Below are positions 39,281-48,441 of a stretch of DNA of 61,490 nucleotides, in pieces; position 1 is the stretch's first letter; every line of letters starts with the position of its first letter. The stretch spans positions 1 to 61,490 of the forward strand of contig BBDW01000017.1 of assembly GCA_001312505.1 (NCBI GenBank). Direction: 5' to 3'. Below the pieces are notes generated by a model. That model saw only the letters and a program-made list of their open reading frames with translations. It did not search any database and was not told where the DNA came from. A program made the position numbers and the translations under genes. Source of the DNA: Mediterraneibacter faecis JCM 15917 (GTDB lineage: Bacteria > Bacillota > Clostridia > Lachnospirales > Lachnospiraceae).

Positions 39281-40096
39281 TTACATGTTTACAACAACTT
39301 TTGTAACAAGCTCCTTAAATGATTTTGCTACGCGGTCTGCTGTCTCCTGTACTTCTTTATGATTCAGTTCCTCTTTTGAGATTCCTGCTGCCATATTTGT
39401 GATACAGGAAATTCCACAGATTTCCATGCCCATGTGACGTGCCGCCATAGCTTCACATGCGGTACTCATTCCGACTGCATCTCCGCCCCCCCAGCTCTGT
39501 GCAAGTCTTATTTCTGCCGGTGTTTCATAGTTCGGTCCTGTAAACTGAACGTAAACACCTTCCTGAATCTCAACGCCACACTCCGCTGCACACTTGCGGA
39601 TCACATCCTGAAGACGCTTGCTATACACTTCGCTCATATCCGGGAATCTTGTTCCAAGTTCATCAATATTCGGTCCGATCAATGGGCTTGGAACTCCTGT
39701 TGTAATATGATCTGTGATCATCATGAAATCTCCGGCTTTATAAGATGGATTACATCCACCTGCCGCATTTGTAAGAAGAATCTTCTTCGCCCCAAGCATT
39801 CCCATCAGACGTGTCGGAAGAACAACATCAGACATCTTATATCCCTCATAATAATGAACACGTCCCTGCATGATCACAACCGGTGTATCCTCTACATAAC
39901 CAAATACAAAGCGTCCTTTATGTCCCTTTACTGTAGAAACCGGAAATCCTTCAATCTCTGTATAATCGATGGTCTGCTCAATCTTGATCCCATCTGCGAA
40001 GTCTCCAAGTCCGGATCCGAGAATCAGTGCCACTTCTGGTTTAAAATCGATCTTCTTTCTTACACTTTCAAGACATGTAACTAATTTCTTATACAT
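39281..40096 (-). CDS. punA: purine nucleoside phosphorylase (PNP I)
   Basis: Cleaves (deoxy)inosine and guanosine with phosphate to base and (deoxy)ribose 1-phosphate. The 271-aa protein has LILGSGLGDFAD near residue 26, GRVHYYEGY near 82, TNAAGGCNP near 111 and MSTACEAMAARHMG near 217, matching the trimeric PNP family. AAGGAG precedes ATG 40096. The C tract at 39486-39492 adds one Gly to the expected SWGGDAVGM. It is the fourth gene of the udp-cdd-add-punA-deoB operon. Confidence 0.93.
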   Translation of the reverse strand: MYKKLVTCLESVRKKIDFKPEVALILGSGLGDFADGIKIEQTIDYTEIEGFPVSTVKGHKGRFVFGYVEDTPVVIMQGRVHYYEGYKMSDVVLPTRLMGMLGAKKILLTNAAGGCNPSYKAGDFMMITDHITTGVPSPLIGPNIDELGTRFPDMSEVYSKRLQDVIRKCAAECGVEIQEGVYVQFTGPNYETPAEIRLAQSWGGGDAVGMSTACEAMAARHMGMEICGISCITNMAAGISKEELNHKEVQETADRVAKSFKELVTKVVVNM

Positions 40097-40159
40097 AATT
40101 TCCACACTCCTTTTCTTTGTTTTCTGAACTTGAAAACCGGTAACATTTCGTGTAAATAC

Positions 40160-41150
40160 TTATACGCCATAAGCTTCCCCCCATCATCCGGTACAATTTA
40201 TCTTTTACAGAATCTGTTGCAAAAGCTACATCTGCTGCATTCTTCATCAAAAGATAGATTTCATCATCTTGGATTCCGTATGTGTTTTGAATAAATTCCA
40301 GTTCCTTTGTCATTGTTGTATCACTGACCGTACGATTGTCCGTATTGACCGTTACTTTTAAACCGCCATTCAAGAACTCTCTGATCGGGTATTCCTCCGG
40401 TCCTGCTACTGCTTTTGTCTGCAGATTACTGATTGGGCACATCTCGATTCCGATTCCTTTTCCTGCAAGTTCTTTGATCAGATCACTATGTCCTCTCATT
40501 GCAATTCCATGACCGATTCTTCCTGCACCGGCCTCCACAGAATCTATAATATTCTGAGCACTTCCACACTCCCCCCCTGCATGGATTGTGAACGGCATCC
40601 CAATCTTGTGGGTGTTCTGGAACAGATTTTTAAACTCTGACATAGGTAGATGGCTTCTGCTCCTGCAAGATCTGCTGCACACACTCCTGAGCCAAGATAT
40701 TCTCTCGCTGTACGTATCATGCGCCAGTTCATTTCTTCGCTGTGATGCCGCATCGCACATACAATCAGACCGAAGTCAATTCCGAACTCTTTCTTGCCTC
40801 TTTCAAGACCTCTTAGGACTGCTTCTATCACTTTGTTACAATTCATATCATCTGTCTCTGAAAGAAGGGGGGGCGAAACGGATCTCAGAATAAATCACAT
40901 TCTCCTGTTTCATACTTCTAAGCACATCATATCCGGCTTCCTCAAGACCTTCTTCGTCTCTTAAACATTGTCCCGGCAGATCAAACTTTTCCAGATATTC
41001 TGCAAGACTTGTACAGTCATCTGACACGCTCAGTTCTTCTTTTCCCACCTGTCTTCCCAATCTCTTTTCCACAAATTCCCGACTCAGTGATCCGTCCAGA
41101 TGACAGTGCAATTCCACCTTTGGCAATTTTATAATATCTTCCCTTGTCAT
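40160..41150 (-). CDS. add: adenosine deaminase (frameshifted)
   Basis: Deaminates adenosine and deoxyadenosine to inosine forms, about 330 aa. ELHCHLDGS holds the first zinc ligands, TIHAGECG the next His with catalytic Glu, GHGIAMRG follows, and VTVNTDNRTVSDT carries the late Asp pair. The frame breaks near 40867 (seven-nt tract, RFAP), near 40646 (TACCCTATG read as TACCTATG) and at the six-C tract 40176-40181. Repair of the last gives a natural stop at 40160-40162. Otherwise the frame runs on to about 40089 and overlaps punA. Confidence 0.85.
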
Positions 41151-41195
41151 TGTTAAATCCCCCCCCTTCCTTCGTCAGCTTTTAATTCGTATATA

Positions 41196-41618
41196 TTATA
41201 CCAAATTTAATGGTCCAAACCCAAGAGGCATCAGCTCTTCTAAAGTATAAATTTCATATCGTTCTTTATCCACTGCAAGAATGATCTGAAATGTCTTCGG
41301 ATTACAAAATTCCATCATGACCTGACGGCATACACCACATGGCGCAGTGTATTCCGTCAATTTTCCATCTTTGCCACCGACAATGCAGATTGCCTGAAAA
41401 TCACGAACACCTTCGCTTACCGCCTTAAAAAATGCAGTTCTCTCCGCACAATTTGTTGGTGTATAAGATGCATTTTCTATATTACATCCTGTATAGATCT
41501 TTCCGCTCTTTGTTAAAAGCGCTGCCCCCCCAACTTTAAAATTCGAATAAGGTGTATAGGAAAACTTAAGTTGCTCAATCGCTGTATCGATCAATTTCTC
41601 AACCATAACCTGTTCCAT
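41196..41618 (-). CDS. cdd: cytidine deaminase
   Basis: Deaminates cytidine and deoxycytidine to uridine forms. About 140 aa, tetrameric class: zinc and catalytic residues in TNCAERTAFF near residue 56-65 and PCGVCRQVM near 90. The YSNFKVGAALL motif is interrupted by one extra Gly from the tract at 41525-41531. The GAGGGG Shine-Dalgarno region itself contains an enlarged G tract (41623-41629). Second gene of the nucleoside operon. Confidence 0.93.
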   Translation of the reverse strand: MEQVMVEKLIDTAIEQLKFSYTPYSNFKVGGAALLTKSGKIYTGCNIENASYTPTNCAERTAFFKAVSEGVRDFQAICIVGGKDGKLTEYTAPCGVCRQVMMEFCNPKTFQIILAVDKERYEIYTLEELMPLGFGPLNLV

Positions 41619-41661
41619 CACAGCCCCCCCTCTTTTCTTTCATATGCTACTACCTGTTTTC

Positions 41662-42444
41662 TTATTTGTTTTTCTGGTCTGCTTTGATCAATTTGCGAAT
41701 TGCTTCAACGGCTACCTGGATTGCCATATCTGTATCATGAACAACTGGATTCGCAAGACCAAGTTTCTCTCTTTCCTGATTTGCAACAACAAGAAAACAA
41801 GAACCTGCTCTTGCTCTTAATTTAGATGCACAGATAAACATTGCTGCTGATTCCATCTCAGATGCAAGGCATCCCATCATCTTCCATGCTTCCCATTTAT
41901 TGATAAGTTCATATCCTACCGGCATTTTCTCTGGCTCATGCTGTCCGTAAAATGCATCTTTAGACTGAACAACACCTGTATAATGTGTGAAGTTTTTCTC
42001 TTTCGCTGCTGCAACCAATGCATTTGTAACATCAAGATCTGCTACTGCAGGATACTCGATCGGTGCGTATTCTTTGGATGTTCCTTCCATACGGATCGCA
42101 CCTGTTGCGATTACAACGTCACCACTTTTAATCTCTGTCTGCATTCCGCCACATGTTCCAATTCTTACAAAAGTATCTGCTCCACATTTATACAGCTCTT
42201 CCATAGCGATTGATGCAGACGGGCCACCGATACCTGTAGATGTAACGCTTACCTTTACTCCGTCCAGTGTTCCTGTATAAGTAATATACTCTCTGTTATC
42301 TGCTACCAAAACCGGATCATCAAAATACTGTGCGATCTTAACGCAGCGTTTTGGATCTCCCGGCATGATCACATAACGTCCAACTTCTCCTTTTGCTACC
42401 TGAATATGGTATTGTCTGCTCGGATCTTCTGAATAATTTTTCAT
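41662..42444 (-). CDS. udp: uridine phosphorylase
   Basis: Splits uridine (and often deoxyuridine) with phosphate to uracil and ribose 1-phosphate. The 260-aa protein has [10 protein letters not shown] near residue 25, RIGTCGGMQ near 93, and SEMESAAMF near 196, typical of the NP-I family uridine phosphorylases. Gln and Arg after FYGQHEPE fit a pyrimidine site. GAGAGGTGA precedes the ATG at 42444. It is the first gene of the operon; upp, which recycles the uracil, is divergent from it. Confidence 0.9.
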   Translation of the reverse strand: MKNYSEDPSRQYHIQVAKGEVGRYVIMPGDPKRCVKIAQYFDDPVLVADNREYITYTGTLDGVKVSVTSTGIGGPSASIAMEELYKCGADTFVRIGTCGGMQTEIKSGDVVIATGAIRMEGTSKEYAPIEYPAVADLDVTNALVAAAKEKNFTHYTGVVQSKDAFYGQHEPEKMPVGYELINKWEAWKMMGCLASEMESAAMFICASKLRARAGSCFLVVANQEREKLGLANPVVHDTDMAIQVAVEAIRKLIKADQKNK

Positions 42445-42710
42445 AATTTTTTCACCTCTCTACCACTTTATATCTTATGCCATTGAGGGCACAGCTACCT
42501 TGAACAGTGCCTGTAGAAATTCTTGACTTCTTTTAATATTACTTTACTCTAATATCTTATAAAACTCAAGCTACCTATTCATTGTATGAAATAAAACTCG
42601 ACAAACTTTCAATAATCTTGTTCGAAAGTCCCTTTTATTAAAAAAAGGGGTAGTCTCAAAACAAGAAACTCGTTATAATAGGGGGCAGAAAATGAATGGA
42701 GGAATTCAAA

Positions 42711-43346
42711 ATGAATAATGTAATTGAGATGAAGCACCCACTGATTCAGCATAAGATTTCCCGATTAAGAGACAAAAATACAGGAACTGCTGAATTCCGT
42801 GCGCTGGTAGAAGAAATTGCTATGTTAATGGGATATGAGGCTTTAAAAGACCTTCCATTAGAAGATGTGGAAGTCGAAACACCGATTGAAAAATGTATGA
42901 CCCCCCCACAGATTGCAGGCAAGAACTTTGCTATTGTACCAATCTTACGTGCCGGTCTTGGAATGGTAAGCGGTCTTCAGGCTTTAGTCCCGACTGCAAA
43001 GATTGGTCATATTGGTCTGTATCGTGATGAGGAGACACATGAGCCACACGAATACTACTGCAAACTGCCAAGCCCAATCTCTGAACGTCTGATCGTTGTT
43101 ACAGATCCTATGCTTGCTACAGGTGGTTCTGCTGTTGCTGCTGTTGATTTTATCAAACAACATGGCGGAAAGAAGATCAAATTCATGGCTATCATTGCTG
43201 CTCCGGAGGGCGTAGAACGTCTGATGGAAGCACATCCGGATATTCAGCTGTACGTAGGACATATTGACAGAGAACTGAACAAAGATGCTTACATCTGTCC
43301 GGGACTTGGGGATGCCGGGGGGGATCGCATTTTCGGAACAAAATAA
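42711..43346 (+). CDS. upp: uracil phosphoribosyltransferase
   Basis: Makes UMP from uracil and PRPP. About 211 aa and intact. The PRPP-binding loop is [12 protein letters not shown] near residue 127, with [10 protein letters not shown] near 76 and the C-terminal uracil-binding PGLGDAG...DRIFGTK. ATG 42711 is preferred over ATG 42696 because the latter overlaps GGAGG. Tracts at 42901-42907 and 43317-43323 each add one residue (expected MTPQ and GDAGDRIF). A TATAAT at 42674-42679 is the likely -10. Confidence 0.94.
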   Translation: MNNVIEMKHPLIQHKISRLRDKNTGTAEFRALVEEIAMLMGYEALKDLPLEDVEVETPIEKCMTPPQIAGKNFAIVPILRAGLGMVSGLQALVPTAKIGHIGLYRDEETHEPHEYYCKLPSPISERLIVVTDPMLATGGSAVAAVDFIKQHGGKKIKFMAIIAAPEGVERLMEAHPDIQLYVGHIDRELNKDAYICPGLGDAGGDRIFGTK

Positions 43347-43362
43347 ATAGATTTTGCAAAAC

Positions 43363-43415
43363 AAAAAAGATATCGAAGCACACTTACATTTTTCGTGTGC
43401 TCCGATATCTTTTTC
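43363..43415 (+). terminator. terminator of upp
   Basis: AAAAAGATATCG-AGCACAC pairs with GTGTGCT-CGATATCTTTTT, a stem of about 18 bp with one mismatch, followed by T residues. Confidence 0.85.
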
Positions 43416-43502
43416 ATCTGTCCCTGGCCGAACAGATCATTTGGCTTATATTTTATGGTATATTTTTACATGGCAGTAAAATTGGTTTAATTTCTGATTT
43501 CA

Positions 43503-43543
43503 TAAATCTGAGTCGCTTTTCAGGCATGAGCGGCTCAGATTTT
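43503..43543 (-). terminator. terminator of the ttdAB-like operon
   Basis: AAATCTGAG-CGCT pairs with AGCG-CTCAGATTT around 43504-43540, lying between upp and the ttdB-like gene. Both strands end in short T runs. Confidence 0.6.
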
Positions 43544-43572
43544 TCGAGTAAACTTTAATGTCCTGACACAAC

Positions 43573-44198
43573 TTATTTAATAAAACTTACATGTTTGCAG
43601 ATCTCTTCGATCGCTTTTTCTTTTCTCTCATTAAAGACTACTTTGTTCTCTTCAAACAGGTTGCGTCCCTCTGTGTCAATAGATACGATCAGTGGTCCGA
43701 ACTCTTTTACGCGGCAGTGCACAGTGTCTCAGGCATTCCGAGGTCTCTCCACTGAGCATCAACGATTTCCTCAACTTCTGTTGCTGCAACAACAGCATTT
43801 CCTGCTGGGAATACGCAGTGGATTGCTCCGAATTCTTTACATGCACGCTCTGTGTTTTCTTTCATTCCACCTTTTCCGATGATCACACGAACTCCGGACT
43901 CTTTTACAAATTCATACTCAAATTTTTCCATACGCATACTTGTTGTCGGTCCTACAGAAACCATTTCAAATTTGTCATTCTCAAGTGGTCTGATGATCGG
44001 GCCTGCGTGGAAGATTGCTGCATCTTTTACATCAACCGGAAGCTCACGTCCTTCTTCAACGAGTCTTCTGTGTGCAACGTCACGGCAAGTTGTCATGCTT
44101 CCGTTCAGATAAATGATATCTCCTGCATGAATATCTTTGAGATCCTCAGCTGAGACTGGTGTTGTTAAAATCTTTTTTCCATCTTTTATTTCCAGCAT
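43573..44198 (-). CDS. ttdB: L(+)-tartrate dehydratase beta subunit-like (frameshifted)
   Basis: Smaller subunit of a class I Fe-S hydro-lyase, about 208 aa. [16 protein letters not shown] at the N-terminus, [11 protein letters not shown] near residue 39, FHAGPIIR near 70, [11 protein letters not shown] near 86 and GKGGM near 115 match TtdB and the C-terminal half of FumA. Overall length and the C-terminal [13 protein letters not shown] and [11 protein letters not shown] closely resemble E. coli TtdB as I remember it. One G is missing near 43728 (TGGCAC read as TGCAC), removing about 50 C-terminal residues. It follows ttdA by 7 bp. Confidence 0.8.
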
Positions 44199-44205
44199 TA
44201 TAATG

Positions 44206-45099
44206 TCACCCCCCCGAATGTGTTGTGATTGTGTAGTTAAGGTCCTTATCAAATACAATGTGTCCACGTCTGTGTGACCAGCATCCAACATTAACAGCAA
44301 CTCCAATTGTGGATGGATGTCTTGCTGTATTCTCAATGTGAACTCCCATAACAGAATACTTTCCGCCCATTCCTTGAGGTCCAAGTCCAATTGCGTTAAT
44401 TCCATCCTCAAGCAGTTTCTCCATAGACGCTGCACGTTCATTTTCATTGTGGCTTCCAAGCGGTCTCATAAGAGCTTTCTTGGAAAGTAATGCTGCTGTC
44501 TCAACAGATGTAGCAACACCGACTCCGACAAGCAGCGGAGGACATGCATTCAGTCCGTAAGATGTCATAACATCAAGGACAAATTTTGTAACTCCTTCGT
44601 ATCCTTCGCCTGGCATAAGAACCATAGCTTTTCCTGGCAGTGTACATCCGCCACCTGCCATGTATGTATAGATTTCGCACTGATCACTGTCCGGTACGAT
44701 ATCCCAGAATACTGTCGGTGTTCCTTTTCCTACATTCTTTCCTGTGTTGTACTCATCAAATGTCTCAACACTATTATGACGAAGCGGAGCTTCAAATGTC
44801 GCTTTCACAACTGCTTCTTTTAAAAGTCCTTCCAGTTCTCCAATAAGCGGGAAGTTTGTTCCACATTTTACCCAGAACTGTAATACTCCTGTGTCCTGAC
44901 AGCTTGGTCTGTTCAGCTCTTTTGCAAGAACCTGGTTCTTCTGCATTGTCTGATAAATAACCTTTGAAAGCGGGCTGTCTTCTTTTTCTGCAAGCTCGTC
45001 AATCTTTGCTTTGATGTCATCCGGCAGTACTTTACCAATATAGGAAACAAAGTTCGCCATATAAGTAGTAAGCTGCTCTACCTGTGCTTTTTTATCCAT
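44206..45099 (-). CDS. ttdA: L(+)-tartrate dehydratase alpha subunit-like
   Basis: Larger subunit (about 297 aa) with the three [4Fe-4S] Cys contexts: RPSCQDTG near residue 66, [11 protein letters not shown] near 147 and [11 protein letters not shown] near 185. [13 protein letters not shown] and [17 protein letters not shown] also match the family. Length and detailed motifs fit E. coli TtdA (dehydrates L-tartrate to oxaloacetate) better than two-subunit fumarases, but fumarate/malate activity remains possible. ATG 45099 follows AAAGGAGA. The stop lies in a seven-G tract (44209-44215) that also forms the ttdB ribosome binding site. Confidence 0.8.
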   Translation of the reverse strand: MDKKAQVEQLTTYMANFVSYIGKVLPDDIKAKIDELAEKEDSPLSKVIYQTMQKNQVLAKELNRPSCQDTGVLQFWVKCGTNFPLIGELEGLLKEAVVKATFEAPLRHNSVETFDEYNTGKNVGKGTPTVFWDIVPDSDQCEIYTYMAGGGCTLPGKAMVLMPGEGYEGVTKFVLDVMTSYGLNACPPLLVGVGVATSVETAALLSKKALMRPLGSHNENERAASMEKLLEDGINAIGLGPQGMGGKYSVMGVHIENTARHPSTIGVAVNVGCWSHRRGHIVFDKDLNYTITTHSGG

Positions 45100-45204
45100 T
45101 TTTAGGTCTCCTTTCATTACTGCTGCAATTTCCAGTAACTTTGATGATTAGGTTAGTTCATGTTTTATAGTTTCTTTTATATCTCACTCCAACAACATGT
45201 CTTC

Positions 45205-46478
45205 TTACGGGAAGAATGGAAATGCGATTGGAAGGATAATCATACTTACAACTGTTGCAATGATGATCAATGGGAATCCTGCTTTTACATAGTCCATAAA
45301 CTTATATCCACCGGCTCCGACTACCATTGTGTTCGCAGGCATTCCGATTGGTGTTGCATATGCGCAGGAACCACCGATTACACATGCCATCAGTACCGCT
45401 CTTGGATCCGCTCCCATCCCCCCCTGTGCAATTGAGAGACAGATTGGAACCATCAGTGCTGTTGTTGCTGTATTTGACATGAAGTTTGTCATGATACAAC
45501 ACAGCAGGAATACAACAAGTGTCAGGATATATGGAGATGGGTTCGCACCCAACGCTCCGATTACTTTATTAGCGATCACTTCTCCGGCTCCTGTCTCCTG
45601 AAGAGCAGATGCGAGGGAAAGTGTACCACCGAACAGGAAGATTGTCTTAAGATCGATTGACTTAAGCGCATCCTTCTCTGAGATAACTCCTGTGAGGATC
45701 AGAAGCAGTGCTCCGATTCCACCGGAGATACAAAGCTTGATACCGATCTTATCTTCAAAGATCATCGCCAGCAATGTAAATACCAGGATGATCAGTGATA
45801 ACCACTGTTTCCATTTCGGCACATTATCGAAATTCTTTGTTGTATCAAAAGCTCCGTCGTCTTTCACATCGTGACTTGGAAGCAGTCTGTAACCGATTGT
45901 TGCATAAAAAAGAATTCCTACAATCAGAATCGGCATACCAACAACTGCATACTCAAAAAATCCAAATTTTAATCCAATCTCGCTGAGTGCACTCTGTGCG
46001 ATCAGGTTTCCAGGTGCACCGATCAGGGAAAGATTTCCTCCCATAGCTGCTGCAAATACAAGCGGCATCAGAAGTCTGGATCTCTTATATCCTGATTTCG
46101 CAGCAATTCCGATAACTACCGGAATCAGCACTGCTGCCGTTCCTGTGTTTGACAGAATTCCGCTCATCAGTCCTACGATTATCATGATCGCAATGATCAG
46201 CATTCTTTCTGTCTTGGCGAATTTCGTAACAATTCCTCCGATTTTATTCGCCATACCAGTTTCGAATAACGCACCCCCCCTACGATGAACATCGCTACAA
46301 ATAGGATTACGTTACTGTCAATGAATCCTGCAAAAGCTGTTTTCACGTCTAAAACCCCCCCAGTCACTACAAGACCGATACAGACAATCATTGATGTTAC
46401 TCCAAGCGGTATCTTTTCTAATACAAACATGATTACCGCAAACAGGAGAAACAGAAGAGTTATTGTTGATGGACTCAT
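45205..46478 (-). CDS. DASS-family dicarboxylate transporter, TtdT/CitT-like (frameshifted)
   Basis: A divalent anion:Na+ symporter or antiporter of about 424 aa, with two SNT signature sites (LSNTGTAAVLIPV near residue 110 and SNTATTALMVPI near 345) and about twelve membrane segments. The frame breaks at the seven-C tract 46274-46280; joined, the protein reads FIVGG-ALFETGMANKIGG. GGAGG precedes ATG 46478. It is the first gene of the operon with ttdA and ttdB. TtdT of E. coli exchanges tartrate for succinate; that role fits here but is inferred. Confidence 0.82.
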
Positions 46479-46727
46479 ATGTTTTCCTCCATTCCTTTGT
46501 TTCTGTTTTTGTTTTACTTCCTGACTTTTTCAAGTCCTTTTCAGCTTTTTTGAGCTTCGCTTTAAGTAATTTCCGGCCGATTTGATTACCTCTTTGCTAT
46601 GGCTGTATTATAAAAAAACATGTGAAAATGTACATTCTAAAAAAAATATGGTACTATAAGAAAAAACTATGGAAAGTATGTTTGCAAAAAAATTATATAT
46701 ACTATAAGATTGGGGGGGAATTCGTAT

Positions 46728-47597
46728 ATGAAATTAACTCAGATTGAATACTTTTGTGTTGCTGCAAGATATCACAATATCACACGCGCATCCAAAGAAC
46801 TTTTTGTCACCCAGCCTTCGGTATCCAATGCGATTAAAGCTTTGGAGGAAGAATTTGGTATTAATCTCTTTTACCGAAATAATAATAAACTGACACTGAC
46901 ACCGGAAGGAGAAAAATTCTATCAAAGTGCTGAGGAGCTTTTAGCCCATGCAGATGCAGTCAGATCTGAACTTCATGAACTCCGGAAGCAGATCACCCCC
47001 CCTGTCCGTATTGGAATCCCTCCCATGCTTGGAACCATTTATCTGCCGGATATGTATCTTTCTTTGAAGGAAGAATTCCCTGATGTGGATTTGCGCCTAT
47101 ATGAATATGGATCGATCAAAGCCTGTGAACTTGTTCTGGAAGAGAAACTTGACCTCGCGATTGTCAATGCAGAACAGTCTGCGATTGATAAATGCAACCT
47201 TCATGTTATTGATAATGAAGATCTGCTCTTCTGCGTATCAAAGGAGCATCCACTTGCAGAACAATCCACGCTTCTTCTAAATATGTTGACTGACGAGCCA
47301 TTAGTTCTTTTTAACACCGATTCTGTCCAGGTTATGACACTGACCCGTCAGTTCAAGGCCGCAGGAGTAAATCCCCATGTGGTACTAAACACCAGCCAGA
47401 TCACAACACTGATCAACATGGTAAAGGCCGATAAGATTGGCTGCTTTTTATATAAATCTATGGTAGATATGTACCCAGATCTTGTCGGAATACCTGTCTT
47501 TCCTGCAATTGAACAGCGCATTGGTGTTATTTGGAGAAAAGGAAAGTATCAGAACGCTGTGACCGAAAAGGTTATTAGATATTTGAAGAATTATTAA
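46728..47597 (+). CDS. LysR-family transcriptional regulator
   Basis: A 289-aa intact regulator. The N-terminal winged helix-turn-helix (TQIEYFCVAARYHNITRASKEL and TQPSVSNAIKALE, residues 5-65) is followed by a periplasmic-binding-like effector domain. It is divergent from the transporter-ttdAB operon and convergent with the frd-like genes, so by the usual LysR rule it controls the former, probably in response to a dicarboxylate. The position is the same as TtdR in E. coli. The ribosome binding site region contains an enlarged G tract (46712-46718), and 46996-47002 adds a Pro. Confidence 0.88.
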   Translation: MKLTQIEYFCVAARYHNITRASKELFVTQPSVSNAIKALEEEFGINLFYRNNNKLTLTPEGEKFYQSAEELLAHADAVRSELHELRKQITPPVRIGIPPMLGTIYLPDMYLSLKEEFPDVDLRLYEYGSIKACELVLEEKLDLAIVNAEQSAIDKCNLHVIDNEDLLFCVSKEHPLAEQSTLLLNMLTDEPLVLFNTDSVQVMTLTRQFKAAGVNPHVVLNTSQITTLINMVKADKIGCFLYKSMVDMYPDLVGIPVFPAIEQRIGVIWRKGKYQNAVTEKVIRYLKNY

Positions 47598-47638
47598 TCG
47601 TTATGCCAATCAATTTATTTAACAACTCATTATTTTTA

Positions 47639-47670
47639 AAGGCGGATACATTGTACTGTACCCGCCTCTT
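47639..47670 (+). terminator. terminator after the LysR gene
   Basis: GGCGG-TACA pairs with TGTA-CCGCC (47641-47666), followed by TCTTAT. It may also serve the converging frd-like operon. Confidence 0.55.
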
Positions 47671-47762
47671 ATAGATTCTAATTCTCTTTTTCCAATTTTT
47701 CTCCGATCTCCTTGCATTTCCCACTGAGAAACCGCATCCAGCGAATAATACCTGACTCATTT

Positions 47763-48441
47763 CTATCTTCTATTCATATAAGAAATCGACGACAACGTCT
47801 GCAGGTGCGCCGGACAGATATCTCTGCATGCCAGTGATTTCGAACATTGCTTCGCAAAATGTTCTTCATACTGTTTCTCCAATGCCCGCTTTCGATTCAG
47901 ACTGGAAGAATGCAGAAGATACGCGTTATTTGCAAACTCTGCGCCATAGAAATCATCTTTTACCCCCAAGATAATTCGGACATACTTCCAGACAAAGTCC
48001 ACATTTCAGACACTTTGCTGCCGAATACTGATGATCATGCTCTTTCGGATCCGGATGTTTCCGAATTCCAAGGTACATCAATGCTTCCTTCTGACGTTCC
48101 CATATCACAGATCTGTCAACAATCAGATCTTCCACAACCGAAAATTTTGTAAGCGGTTCCAGCCTTAAAATCTCTGTATCATCTGTATTAATGAACACTC
48201 CACATGCCAATGCCGGATGCCCGTTGATCACCATTGCGCAACTTCCGCACATTTTCTGCATACAACCACATTCCCAACGGATTTTTCTACATTGTTTTCC
48301 TTTGATATCTTCCAGCTGGTCACGTTCATTTAACTTCTCAAGAATCGCAGCTACTGTAATTCTGCCCTCTCCTCTGAAATGAAAAACTTGCCAATACGGC
48401 GCTGATCTTCGGCCATCCTGTCTTTTGATTCTTACTTTCAT
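47763..48441 (-). CDS. fumarate reductase/succinate dehydrogenase iron-sulfur subunit-like (frameshifted)
   Basis: Electron-transfer subunit of about 226 aa. The [2Fe-2S] ligands are in ECGCMQKMCGSC and the later ALAC; [4Fe-4S] in CLKCGLCLEVCP; [3Fe-4S] in CSKSLACRDICP. The frame breaks at the five-C tract 47966-47970 (four expected, giving LGVKDDF). A further single-base loss near 47785 would extend the C-terminus in another frame to a stop at 47678-47680 (SGIIRWMRFLSGK then acidic/basic residues), which is coding-like. The start overlaps the flavoprotein stop as ATGA. Confidence 0.82.

Noticed and set aside
39434..40084. 216-codon plus-strand open frame across punA
   Set aside because: Antisense of an intact, well-conserved punA. 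Cys-rich composition is typical of a shadow frame.
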